NCBI GenBank assembly: GCA_030428945.1
Contig: JAUIEC010000007.1
Coordinates: forward strand, 186,001 to 250,000
Length of the DNA: 64,000 nt
Source: Phycisphaerae bacterium
GTDB lineage: Bacteria > Planctomycetota > Phycisphaerae > UBA1845 > Fen-1342
Direction: 5' to 3'
Position numbers and translations under genes: made by a program. Shown here piece by piece: positions 23,232 to 31,717 of the stretch. The notes under the pieces were generated by a model, which had not been told where the DNA came from, made no database searches, and saw only the letters and a list, made by a program, of their open reading frames with translations. How positions within the stretch are numbered: position 1 is the first letter of the stretch; each line of letters begins with the position of its first letter.

Positions 23232-25519
23232 CAGTCACCCTCCGCGGCCGCCACCGCCGGCGGGTCGCCCGCCTCCGGTTCGGCCGGCGCGTTCAGGTCG
23301 GTGCCAAGCCGGTCGAGGTAGGCGATCAGGGCGACGACCTGGCTCTTTTCGAGCCCGGTGCGGCCGGTCAGTTCCTCGATCTGCGCGGCGATCTCGGCCG
23401 CCTGGGCGCTGGCCAGATCAATTCCGCGGGTCAGTTCGTCGTCGGAGTACGGCACGCCGAAGTCGCGCATGACCTGCAGCTTGCGGGGCAGGCTGTCGAG
23501 GTCGGCCTCGGTCGTCAGCAGCCACGGGTACGGCGGCATCAGCGAGCCTTCGCGGTACTCGCCGGGGTTGACGAAGTGCTCGACGTGCCAGTCGGGTCCG
23601 CGGGTGCCGCCGACGCGTGCCAGGTCCGGCCCGATGCGGCGCGAGCCCCACTGGAACGGGCGGTCATAGACGAACTCGCCCGGCTTGCTGAACTCTCCGA
23701 AGCGTTTCGTCTCGGCCAGGATCGGGCGGATCATCTGCGAGTGGCAGTTGTAGCAGCCCTCGGCGATGTAGATGTCGCGGCCGACCAGTTCCAGCGGCGT
23801 GTAGGGTTTGACCGACGCGATGGTCGGGACATTCGACTGGATCACGAAGGTCGGGATGATCTCGAACAGCGACGCGACGCTGACGGCGATCAGGGTGTAG
23901 ACCGTGAAGCGGACGGGCAGGTGTTCCCAGCGACGGTGCCAGGCGGCCTGCTGCCACTGGTCGAGCCAGTGGGCGAAGCCGGTCACGTGGGCCTTGAGTC
24001 GCGACGGCGGGGTGGGCGGATCGACGAAGTCGCGCGTCAGCGGCGGGGCTTCGTAGACCGGCTCCTCGTACCGGGCCGGACGGGCCGCCCAGGTTCGCAG
24101 CATGTTGTAGGCCATCAGCAGCGCCCCGGCGATGAACATCAGCCCTCCGCCGGCCCGCAGCCAGTACATCGGCACGACCTTGACGACCGTCTCGAGGAAG
24201 TCGCCGTACTTGAGCTGGCCGTTCGTGTCGAACGCCCGCCACATGCCGCCTTCGGTCAGGGCGGCCGCGTACATCGCCAGGACGTAGACGGCGATGCCGA
24301 CGGTCGCGAGCCAGAAGTGCATCTCGGCCAGCCGCTTGCTGTAGAGCGGGGCCTGGAAGAGCCGCGGCATCAGCCAGTAGATCATCCCGAAGGTCATGAA
24401 GCCGTTCCAGCCGAGCGCGCCGGCGTGGACGTGGCCGATCGTCCAGTTGGTGTAGTGCGTCAGGGCGTTGACGCTCTTGATCGACATGACCGGCCCTTCG
24501 AAGGTCGACATGCCGTAGAAGGTCACGCCGACCACGAAGAACTTCAGGACCGGATCGCTGGTGACCTTGTGCCAGGCGCCCCGCAGGGTCAGCAGGCCGT
24601 TGATCATGCCGCCCCACGACGGCATCCAGAGCATCAGGCTGAACAGCATCCCGAGCGTCGAGGCCCAGGCCGGCAGGGCCGTGTAATGCAGGTGGTGCGG
24701 ACCGGCCCAGATGTAGATGAAGACCAGCGACCAGAAGTGCACGATGCTCAGCCGGTACGAGAACACCGGCCGCTCGGCCGCCTTGGGCAGGAAGTAGTAC
24801 ATCAGCCCGAGGAACGGCGTCGTCAGGAAGAACGCCACCGCGTTGTGCCCGTACCACCACTGCATGAAGGCGTCCTGCACGCCGGCGTAGATCGTGTAGC
24901 TCTTGAACAGACCGGCCGGGACGACCAGGTTGTTGAAGATGTGCAGGACCGCGACCGTGACGATCGTCGCGATGTAGAACCACAGCGCCACGTACAGGTG
25001 CCGCTCGCGGCGGTGAATCATCGTCATCATGAAGTTCAGGCCGAACGCGACCCAGACCACCGCGATCGCGATGTCGATCGGCCACTCGAGTTCGGCGTAC
25101 TCGCGCGACTGCGTGATCCCGAACGGCAGCGTCAGGGCGGCCGAGAGGATGATCAGTTGCCAGCCCCAGAAATGGAACCGGCCGAGGCCGTCGCTCCACA
25201 TGCGGGCCTTGCAGAGCCGCTGGGTGGAATAGTAGATCGCCGCGAAGATCGCATTGCCCGCGAACGCGAAGATCGCCGCATTGGTGTGCAGCGGTCGCAG
25301 GCGGCCGAAGGACAACTGCGGGATGCCGAGATTGAAGGCCGGCGCCGCCAGCTCGAGGGCCGCGTACAGCCCGACCAGGAACGCGACAAGACCCCACCCG
25401 ACCGTCGCGAAGACGAACAGGCGGACAATGGCATCGTCATAGGAAAAACGTTCAAGTGAGGCGGGCTCGACCGCCCCCGGGTCGGTGCCCGTAGGCGGCG
25501 CGATCGTATTGGTTGCCAT
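23231..25519 (-). CDS. ccoN: cbb3-type cytochrome c oxidase, fused subunits I and II (CcoN-CcoO)
   Basis: 762 residues; AAGGAGCACC before the ATG. Residues ~1-490 are CcoN: heme ligand PLHTNAAIF, CuB ligands in WWYGHNAVAFF and AGPHHLHYTA, and IGHVHAGALGWNGF. After a Pro-rich linker, residues ~545-762 are CcoO: a membrane helix, the heme site GCYNCHSQ (about 588-595), RIGPDLARVGG and the Met segment SLMPPYPWL. Fused NO chains are known in a minority of cbb3 oxidases. This terminal oxidase supports respiration at low oxygen and pumps protons. First gene of the operon. Confidence 0.94.
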   Translation of the reverse strand: MATNTIAPPTGTDPGAVEPASLERFSYDDAIVRLFVFATVGWGLVAFLVGLYAALELAAPAFNLGIPQLSFGRLRPLHTNAAIFAFAGNAIFAAIYYSTQRLCKARMWSDGLGRFHFWGWQLIILSAALTLPFGITQSREYAELEWPIDIAIAVVWVAFGLNFMMTMIHRRERHLYVALWFYIATIVTVAVLHIFNNLVVPAGLFKSYTIYAGVQDAFMQWWYGHNAVAFFLTTPFLGLMYYFLPKAAERPVFSYRLSIVHFWSLVFIYIWAGPHHLHYTALPAWASTLGMLFSLMLWMPSWGGMINGLLTLRGAWHKVTSDPVLKFFVVGVTFYGMSTFEGPVMSIKSVNALTHYTNWTIGHVHAGALGWNGFMTFGMIYWLMPRLFQAPLYSKRLAEMHFWLATVGIAVYVLAMYAAALTEGGMWRAFDTNGQLKYGDFLETVVKVVPMYWLRAGGGLMFIAGALLMAYNMLRTWAARPARYEEPVYEAPPLTRDFVDPPTPPSRLKAHVTGFAHWLDQWQQAAWHRRWEHLPVRFTVYTLIAVSVASLFEIIPTFVIQSNVPTIASVKPYTPLELVGRDIYIAEGCYNCHSQMIRPILAETKRFGEFSKPGEFVYDRPFQWGSRRIGPDLARVGGTRGPDWHVEHFVNPGEYREGSLMPPYPWLLTTEADLDSLPRKLQVMRDFGVPYSDDELTRGIDLASAQAAEIAAQIEELTGRTGLEKSQVVALIAYLDRLGTDLNAPAEPEAGDPPAVAAAEGD

Positions 25520-25831
25520 GGTGCTCCTTCGTGAAATCCGTTGGCGGCAGCCGTTGCGCAGTTCTCATACCCGCCGGGACTTTGACCGCAAAGGTCCCGG
25601 ACCCCATTCCTGGGGGGCATGATCACCCTTTCGCGGACTTTGAGCAATTGGCGTGCCACCACGGGACGGGATTCCCTGCCGCCAGAGGTTCCCGGGCGCC
25701 CGCCGGCTGGGAGCTTTCGCGCAAACCGTGGGGATTCTGCCCCACGAACGCGGTTTTCGCCGCCCTGACGGCGGTCCTTCCCCTGCTCCGCCCGACACGC
25801 GACAATCCCCGCCATCGCCGGAGACCCGCAC
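25520..25831. other. Divergent promoter region of the cco operon and the FAD oxidoreductase
   Basis: No gene. I searched by eye for an FNR box (TTGAT-N4-ATCAA) and found none with a full match. It contains the hairpin listed at 25576. Confidence 0.5.
25576..25598 (-). promoter_or_regulatory. Inverted repeat in the cco leader
   Basis: GGGACTTTG and CAAAGGTCCC are inverted around four bases, with one bulged base, 57 bp upstream of the ccoNO start. It may be an operator or leader hairpin; no T-run follows. Function not shown. Confidence 0.4.
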
Positions 25832-26842
25832 ATGCCCAGCCACACCGACGCACCCGACAACCCGCCGCCCCCCGGACCCCGCCGCATCGCGGTCCTCGGC
25901 GCAGGACTGGCCGGACTGACCGCCGCCGGCAACCTGCACGCCCGCGGCCTGGCGGTGACCATATTCGACAAAGGCCGCGGCGTCGGCGGGCGGATGTCGC
26001 GTCGCCGGCGCGATCCGTTCGCGTTCGACCACGGCGCCCAGTACTTCACCGCCCGCGACCCGGCGTTCCGCCGCCAGGTCGAAACCTGGGCCCGCGACGG
26101 AATCGTGGCGCGCTGGAACGCCCGGTTTGCCCGCATCGATGGCGATCGCGTCAGCCCGCACCCGGACGTCGAACGCTTCGTCGGCACCCCCGGGATGAAC
26201 GCCCTCGCCCGCCACCTGGCCGCCGGCCTGCGGGTCGACAGCAACCGGCACATCACGCGGGTCAGCCGGGACGCGGGCACCTGGACCCTGCACGATGCCG
26301 ACGGTCCGGTCGGGCGGTTCGATGCCCTGGTGTCGTCACTGCCGGCCGGGCAGGCCGCGACGCTGCTCGGAGACCTGTCGCCTGTCGCGGCCACGGCGGC
26401 AGCCTGCCCGATGCATCCCTGCTGGGCCGTGCTGCTCGGCTTCGACCAACCGCTCGCAACCTCGTTCGACGCCGCCCACGTGCGGCCGGGACCGCTTGCG
26501 TGGATCGCCCGCAACAACAGCAAGCCCGGACGAGACGCGGCCGAATCGTGGGTCCTGCACGCGACGCCGGCGTGGTCGGCCGAGCACTTCGAGGATCCGC
26601 CCGAGCGGGTGATCGCCGCGCTGACTGAAGCCTTCGGCCAACTTCCGGGCGTGCAGCCGCCGCCCCCGCGGTTTCGGGATGCGATGCGCTGGAAGTTCGC
26701 GCTGGCCCCGGAACCGCTTGCGTGCGGAGCCCTGTGGGATCCCGATCGAAGCCTCGCCCTCTGCGGCGACTGGTGCGCAACCGCCCGCATCGAAGGCGCC
26801 TGGCAAAGCGGTCTCGCCGCGGCGGTTCAGGCCGGCGGGTGA
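25832..26842 (+). CDS. FAD-dependent oxidoreductase, renalase-like
   Basis: 336 residues. The dinucleotide-binding motif IAVLGAGLAGLTAAGNL (about 20-36) is followed by IFDKGRGVGGRMSRRR, then FDHGAQYFTARDPAFRR, the signature of the renalase/amine-oxidase-like group. The C-terminal FAD contact ALCGDWC (about 307-313) is present. Family members oxidise NAD(P)H isomers in vertebrates and some bacteria; the bacterial substrate here is unknown. A terminator hairpin follows at 26884. Confidence 0.85.
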   Translation: MPSHTDAPDNPPPPGPRRIAVLGAGLAGLTAAGNLHARGLAVTIFDKGRGVGGRMSRRRRDPFAFDHGAQYFTARDPAFRRQVETWARDGIVARWNARFARIDGDRVSPHPDVERFVGTPGMNALARHLAAGLRVDSNRHITRVSRDAGTWTLHDADGPVGRFDALVSSLPAGQAATLLGDLSPVAATAAACPMHPCWAVLLGFDQPLATSFDAAHVRPGPLAWIARNNSKPGRDAAESWVLHATPAWSAEHFEDPPERVIAALTEAFGQLPGVQPPPPRFRDAMRWKFALAPEPLACGALWDPDRSLALCGDWCATARIEGAWQSGLAAAVQAGG

Positions 26843-26883
26843 GCGGCAAGAGGGTGGCGGGCGTCCCCTGATCCCGTCTCTCC

Positions 26884-26917
26884 CAGAGGCTTTTGCGTCA
26901 GAACAAAAAAGCCTCTG
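26884..26917 (+). terminator. Bidirectional-looking terminator hairpin
   Basis: CAGAGGCTTTT and AAAAGCCTCTG (arms 26884-26894 and 26907-26917) form an 11-bp stem whose upper part is A-T only, 42 bp after the FAD oxidoreductase stop. Confidence 0.55.
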
Positions 26918-27008
26918 AGTAAGCAAATAAGCGAGCGACCAGGTAACAAGTTGTTCGTGCGGGGCTGTTTCTCCAGAACCCTGCCTACCTGGTCGCTTGC
27001 TGACTTGC
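26918..27008. repeat. Inverted octamer-like arms around a 30-bp spacer
   Basis: The left arm AGCAAATAAGCGAGCGACC (from 26922) continues AGGTA; the right arm is its inverse with three changes, GCTACCTGGTCGC-type (26982-27007). The exact core AGCGACCAGGTA is 12 bp. The unit resembles the AGCAAGTAAGC arrays elsewhere. Confidence 0.65.
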
Positions 27009-27012
27009 GCAC

Positions 27013-27033
27013 AGGCGATTGGTGCAATCGCCT
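27013..27033 (-). terminator. Hairpin at the end of the GH10-like gene
   Basis: A perfect 9-bp stem AGGCGATTG/CAATCGCCT with a three-base loop, beginning 4 bp after the minus-strand stop at 27037. There is no T-run, so termination is only probable. Confidence 0.45.
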
Positions 27034-27036
27034 CTC

Positions 27037-28518
27037 CTAGGGTACGGCGAGGATCGTGGCCGGGCTGAGGTTGCCGACCCGGTCGACGGCCCGGACGACG
27101 ATCAGGTCGCAGGCACCCGGGACGGAGACCTTGCGGGTGTCGGCGGGTTCGATCTGCAGGCTCCAGTCCTCGCCGGTGCGGCTTTGCACGACCCAGTGGG
27201 TGCCGGCCGGGTCGGTCTCCGCGGCGAGATGCACGACCAGCGTTTCGGCCTCGCGCTGCACGAACGCCAGCGGGGCGGGCAGTTCGGGAGCCTCGAGCCA
27301 CGGCGTGGCCGGCACGAGGGCCGGCGTCCGGTAGAGGGCGGCGATTCGGGCCCGCAGCGTATCGGGGTGCTTCAGGAACCACTTGGCGCTGAAGTAGACG
27401 TTGCCCGACGCGCCGGACTGTTCGCGGGTCACCTCGACCTGGCGGGCGAGTTGGTGCTCATCCCACCCGCGGCCGGTGCTGAGCGCCCGGTGAGCGGCGT
27501 TGCCGGCCCAGATGTGCCGCTGCCGGCGGTTTTCGTCGACCCACCAGCGGAGCAGCACCGGGTAGCTCTGCCCGGGCGGATCGATCGCCCAGTACAACTG
27601 CGGCACGAGATAGTCGAGCCAGCCCTCGCGCAGCCACAGGCGGGCGTCGGCGAACAGGCCGGTGTAGGCGTCGAAGCCCTTGATCTGCGACGGGTGGCCC
27701 GGCCGCCAGATGCCGAACGGGCTGAACCCGACGCGCACGTGCGGGGAGGTCGCGCGGGCCCGCTCGTAGACCTGTCGGACGAACCGGTTGATGTTGTCGC
27801 GTCGCCAGTCGTCGCGCGACAGGTCCCCGCCCTGCCGCTGGTACGCCGCCCAGGTGGCATCGTCCGGGAACGGCACCTTGCCCCCGCCGTCGGCATCGAC
27901 CGGGTAGGGATAGAAGTAGTCGTCGAAATGCAGGCCGTCGAGGTCGTAGCGGGTCAGCAGATCCTCGACCACGGCCAGGCTGTGCGCGCGGGCCTCGGGG
28001 TGGCCGGGGTCCATCCAGTGGTACGGTCCGTAGCGATGCACCCACTCCGGATGGGTCCGGATGACGTGCGTATCGCTGACGGTGTCGTTGGCCGGGTGCG
28101 AGGCGCGGAAGGGATTCAGCCAGGCGTGGACTTCGAGTCCGCGGCTGTGGGCGGCGCGAATCGTGAACGCGAGCGGATCGTAGGGCGGATCCGGCGCGAC
28201 GCCCTGCCGGCCGGAGAGGAAGGCCGACCACGGTTCGAGTTCCGATTCGTAGAGTGCATCGGCGACCGGGCGAACCTGGAAGATGACGGCGTTCAGGTTC
28301 ATCTCGACGCACATGTCGAGCAGGGCCAGCATCTCGTCCTGCTGGTCCGCGGTGCTCAGCCCCGGACGGGACGGCCAGTCGATGTTGTCGACCGTCGCGA
28401 TCCAGATGGCCCGCATCTCGCGCGGGACCGGCGGCAGGACACGTTCGCCGGCCAGCAGATACTCACCCGCCAGCACGACGGCCAGCACAACAAGACAGTT
28501 TCGCGGGACCGATCGCAC
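27037..28518 (-). CDS. Secreted GH10-like (DUF187/GHL10) glycosidase
   Basis: 493 residues from the GTG at 28518, which has GGAGG five bases upstream; the ATG at 28530 has no ribosome site. A signal peptide (NCLVVLAVVLAGEYLLAG) is followed by the GHL10 domain: REMRAIWIATVDNIDWPS, MNLNAVIFQVRPVADALYES, GLEVHAWLNPFRA, YDLDGLHFDDYFYPYP and LWLREGWLDYLVPQLYW. It ends with a fibronectin-like C-terminal domain (about 410-493). Family members are thought to cleave glycosidic bonds in peptidoglycan-like or polysaccharide substrates. Divergent from the SDR gene across the repeat element. Confidence 0.87.
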   Translation of the reverse strand: MRSVPRNCLVVLAVVLAGEYLLAGERVLPPVPREMRAIWIATVDNIDWPSRPGLSTADQQDEMLALLDMCVEMNLNAVIFQVRPVADALYESELEPWSAFLSGRQGVAPDPPYDPLAFTIRAAHSRGLEVHAWLNPFRASHPANDTVSDTHVIRTHPEWVHRYGPYHWMDPGHPEARAHSLAVVEDLLTRYDLDGLHFDDYFYPYPVDADGGGKVPFPDDATWAAYQRQGGDLSRDDWRRDNINRFVRQVYERARATSPHVRVGFSPFGIWRPGHPSQIKGFDAYTGLFADARLWLREGWLDYLVPQLYWAIDPPGQSYPVLLRWWVDENRRQRHIWAGNAAHRALSTGRGWDEHQLARQVEVTREQSGASGNVYFSAKWFLKHPDTLRARIAALYRTPALVPATPWLEAPELPAPLAFVQREAETLVVHLAAETDPAGTHWVVQSRTGEDWSLQIEPADTRKVSVPGACDLIVVRAVDRVGNLSPATILAVP

Positions 28519-28597
28519 AGGCACCTCCATCGGATTCGGGTCGCAGCGAATGGTAGAGAACGCAGCGCCCGACCGCCAGCGACGCCCCTCCGGGGGG

Positions 28598-28853
28598 GCG
28601 AGGGAGCCAGGGAGCGAGGGAGCAAGGGAGCCAGGGAGCGAGGGAGCGAGAAGAGGCGGGCGGGATTCGTTTCGATCCTGTGCTCCCCTGCCGGCCTGCG
28701 CCACGCCTTCGTGGTCGTGCCTCGCGATGCAGCCTCGACGCGCGAAAGACGAAGCGGAAGTTGCGTACCCCTCCCCCTCGCTCCTCGCTCCCTCGCTCCC
28801 TTGCTCCCTTGCTCCCTGGCTCCCTCGCTCCCTTGCTCCCTCGCTCCCTCCTG
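28598..28853. repeat. Octamer-arm element 1 with conserved core
   Basis: The left arm 28598-28651 is built of GAGGGAGC/AAGGGAGC octamers, the right arm 28772-28853 of the inverse GCTCCCTC/GCTCCCTT. They enclose a ~120-bp core (28652-28771) that is about 90 % identical to that of the element at 29804. Indels between the two cores shift all frames, so the core is not coding. Confidence 0.85.
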
Positions 28854-28872
28854 ACCGGGTACCATTCCCGGG

Positions 28873-29799
28873 ATGGATGAACTGTCCGGGCGGCACATCG
28901 TGATCTGCGGTGGCAGCGGGTTCCTCGGGATGAACCTGCACCGCGCGCTGCGGGATTGCGGGGCCCGGGTCACGATCGTCTCGCGCAACCGGCCGGCCGG
29001 TGACGGCGTCGAATGGCGGGCCTGGGACGGACACAGTGCCGGTCCCTGGCGGGAAGCGCTCGACGGCGCGGACGGCGTGGTCAACCTGGCCGGACGGACG
29101 GTCGATTGCGTCAAGACTCCCGACCATTGCGACGAGATCCTGCGTTCGCGGGTCGAGTCGACGCGTGCGCTCGGCCAGGCTCTGCAGCGCTGCACGCGGC
29201 GTCCGCCGGTCTGGGTCCAGATGAGCACCGCTCACATCTACGGCGATTCGCTCGACCGGGTCTGCGACGAGGACGCGGCGACGGGCTTCGGCCTCGCGCC
29301 GACGGTCGGCGCGGCCTGGGAGGCGGCCTGCCGCGAAAGCTGCCCGGAGGGCGTGCGGACGGTGCTGCTGCGCACCAGCTTTGTTCTCGGGCGGCGCGGT
29401 GGTGCCCTGCAACGCATGGCCGGGCTCGCCCGGTGGGGCCTCGGCGGACGGATCGGCCACGGACGCCAGGGCATCAGTTGGATTCACGAACGGGACATGA
29501 ACCGGATCTTCGTGGCCGCCCTGACCGACGCGGCCCTGGAGGGCGTCTACCTGGCCACCGCGCCGCACCCGGTCCCGAACGCGGACTTCATGCGGGCCAT
29601 CCGCGCGGCGCTGCGGATGCCGATCGGCCTGCCGGCGCCCGCCTGGGGCGTCCGCCTCGCCGCCCCCCTGCTGCTGCGAACCGACCCCGAACTGGCGCTG
29701 TACGGGCGCTACTGCATCCCGCAGCGCCTGCTCGACCACGGCTTCACGTTCGAGTTTCCTGAAGCGGAACCCGCCCTCCGGGATCTGCTTGCCAGATAA
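28873..29799 (+). CDS. TIGR01777-family SDR (NAD-dependent epimerase-like)
   Basis: 308 residues. The Rossmann motif IVICGGSGFLGMNL (about 9-22) is followed by NLAGRTVDC, MSTAHIYGD, and LRTSFVLGRRGGALQRM, then WIHERDMNRIF and the C-terminal DUF1731 part (ALRMPIGLPAPAWGVRLAA...YGRYCIPQRLLDHGF). This is the atypical short-chain reductase group TIGR01777 (E. coli YfcH type), substrate unknown. The gene sits alone between two direct copies of the octamer-arm element. Confidence 0.9.
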   Translation: MDELSGRHIVICGGSGFLGMNLHRALRDCGARVTIVSRNRPAGDGVEWRAWDGHSAGPWREALDGADGVVNLAGRTVDCVKTPDHCDEILRSRVESTRALGQALQRCTRRPPVWVQMSTAHIYGDSLDRVCDEDAATGFGLAPTVGAAWEAACRESCPEGVRTVLLRTSFVLGRRGGALQRMAGLARWGLGGRIGHGRQGISWIHERDMNRIFVAALTDAALEGVYLATAPHPVPNADFMRAIRAALRMPIGLPAPAWGVRLAAPLLLRTDPELALYGRYCIPQRLLDHGFTFEFPEAEPALRDLLAR

Positions 29800-29803
29800 G
29801 CGT

Positions 29804-30013
29804 GGGAGGGAGCGAGGGAGCGAGAAGGAGGCGGGCGGGATTCGTTTCGACCTGTGTTCCCCTGCCGGCTTGCGCCCCGCGTTCGTGGTCGTGCCTTGCG
29901 ACGCAGCCTCGGGCGCGCGAAAGACGAAGCGGAAGTTGCGTACCCCTCCCCCTCGCTCCCTCGCTCCCTGGCTCCCTTGCTCCCTTCGCTCTCCGGCTCC
30001 CTTGCTCCCTCCG
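29804..30013. repeat. Octamer-arm element 2 with conserved core
   Basis: Left arm 29804-29829 (GGGAGGGAGCGAGGGAGCGAG), core to about 29947, right arm 29948-30013 of GCTCCCTC-type octamers. Same orientation as element 1. It fills the whole gap between the convergent SDR and GH13 genes. Confidence 0.85.
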
Positions 30014-31600
30014 CTAATGCGTCCGCTTGTACGGCGTGTATCCGTCCTCGGGAATGTCCGGCTTGAGCAGCAGCAGGCCGTGGGCCGGCAGTTCGACGGT
30101 CAGCAGTCCGGAGCCGAACCATTGCAGCCGGCCGCTGAGGACGTCGCGCAGGTTGGCGTTCATCAGCTTGCCGGCCGGGACGGCCACGGTCTCGGTCACC
30201 GGCTGGTCGGTCGGGTTGACCAGCACGATGCAGGTATCGGCGGCGCGATCGGTGCGGCGGAGGAAGCCGAAGAGGCGCTCGGTCGCCAGGGCGGTGGCAT
30301 CGCCGATCCGCAGGGCGCGGTGTTCGCGGCGCAGGGCGATCAGGCTGCGGGTCCAGGCCAGCGTCGGGTTGTCGTCGGTGTGCAGGTCCCAGCGCATCGG
30401 GGCCCGGTTGCGGGGATCGTGGCCACCCTCCATGCCCAGTTCGCTGCCGTAGTAGATCAGCGGCGACCCCGGCAGCGTGAACTGCAGCAGCGTCAGCAGA
30501 CGCCGCCGGGCCTCGTCCGGGAAGCGCGTCCGCAGGCGGGTCGTGTCGTGGTTGTCGAGCATCAGCCACGATCGCAGCAGCCCCTCGGTCGGCGTGTCGC
30601 GCAGCATGGCGGCGAGGGCCTCGCCGGCCCGCCGTCCGCTGAAGCGTCCGTCGCAGACGGCGAAGACGATCTCGCGCAGGTGGAAGTTCATCACGCCGTC
30701 CATCGCCCGCACCCAGTGATCGGGATAGGCCCAGGCCTCGCCGATGATCCAGCAGTCGGCCCGGGCGGTGTGGGCCGCATCGGTCAGTTCCCGCAGGTAG
30801 CGGGCCCCGATGTCGTACGAGACATCCAGCCGCCAGCCGGCCACGCCGTCACGCAGGTAGCCCTGCACGACCGAGTCGGGATCGCCCCACAGGCGGGCCC
30901 GCACGGCCGGGTTCTCGAGGTTCAGTTCCGGCAGGTTCGGCACGTTGTACCAGCAGCGATAGCCGGTCCGGGACTCGTCGAAGATGAACCAGTCGCGGGC
31001 CGGGCTGTCGGGGTTGTCGCGGGCCTCGATGAAGCGCGGCGCGGTGCGGCCCATGTGGTTGAAGACGCCGTCGAGCATCAGGCGCATGTCGCGCTTTCGC
31101 AGGTCGTCGGCCAGGGCGCGGACATCGTCGCGCGTGCCGTACTCGGGCGAGACCTTGAAGTAGTCGCGGGCGTCGTATTTGTGGTTGGTGAAGGCGTCCT
31201 GGATCGGGTTCAGGTACAGCACGTCGACATCGAGATCGGCGATGTAGTCGAGGCGACTCCGCAGGCCGGCCAGGTCGCCGCCCCAGAACGCCAGTTCGTG
31301 CGCGGTCAGTCCGTACTCCGGCAGGCGCGGGCCCGGGACCGGCAGTTCGTCCCAGGTGTGCAGCGTGCGCGGCGGCGCGTAGAGGTCACGCCTGGCGGCC
31401 AGGGCTTCGGACGACGGCGGCGCGAAACGGTCGACCAGCACCTGGTACAGCACCGGCCCGACGCGCCAGTCGGCCGCCCGCGCGGCCATCACGGCGGCCC
31501 GCTCGCGATCGTTCGCGTCGGCCCACGGCAACGCCCCGGGCGGGTCGGCCACGGCGGCAATCGGCAGCGCGGCGAGCAGGATCAGCAACAGCTTCATCAT
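30014..31600 (-). CDS. Secreted GH13 alpha-amylase-family enzyme
   Basis: 528 residues with a signal peptide (MMKLLLILLAALPIAAVADP). GH13 regions are clear: DVLYLNPIQDAFTNHKYD, MRLMLDGVFNHMG (region I), GWRLDVSYDIG (nucleophile Asp, about 275), CWIIGEAW (acid/base Glu, about 305) and MLDNHDTTR (region IV). The N-terminal ~80 residues form an extra domain as in neopullulanase/cyclomaltodextrinase types. It likely hydrolyses alpha-1,4-glucans in the periplasm or outside. The stop codon abuts the right arm of element 2. Confidence 0.92.
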   Translation of the reverse strand: MMKLLLILLAALPIAAVADPPGALPWADANDRERAAVMAARAADWRVGPVLYQVLVDRFAPPSSEALAARRDLYAPPRTLHTWDELPVPGPRLPEYGLTAHELAFWGGDLAGLRSRLDYIADLDVDVLYLNPIQDAFTNHKYDARDYFKVSPEYGTRDDVRALADDLRKRDMRLMLDGVFNHMGRTAPRFIEARDNPDSPARDWFIFDESRTGYRCWYNVPNLPELNLENPAVRARLWGDPDSVVQGYLRDGVAGWRLDVSYDIGARYLRELTDAAHTARADCWIIGEAWAYPDHWVRAMDGVMNFHLREIVFAVCDGRFSGRRAGEALAAMLRDTPTEGLLRSWLMLDNHDTTRLRTRFPDEARRRLLTLLQFTLPGSPLIYYGSELGMEGGHDPRNRAPMRWDLHTDDNPTLAWTRSLIALRREHRALRIGDATALATERLFGFLRRTDRAADTCIVLVNPTDQPVTETVAVPAGKLMNANLRDVLSGRLQWFGSGLLTVELPAHGLLLLKPDIPEDGYTPYKRTH

Positions 31601-31717
31601 GGGTCCCCATCAGTCTCGGTTTACAGATGCGGTCGCATTCTATAGTGGGAGCCGGCGTGTGGCTGTGTTAGCCTTCGAACGGCAAGCCTGGCGGCCGCGC
31701 CACCCGGAACCACCACG

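Noticed and set aside
28598..30013. Compound transposon with the two octamer-arm elements as insertion sequences.
   Set aside because: The cores have no transposase frame and no clear target-site duplication can be seen; the structure alone does not show transposition.
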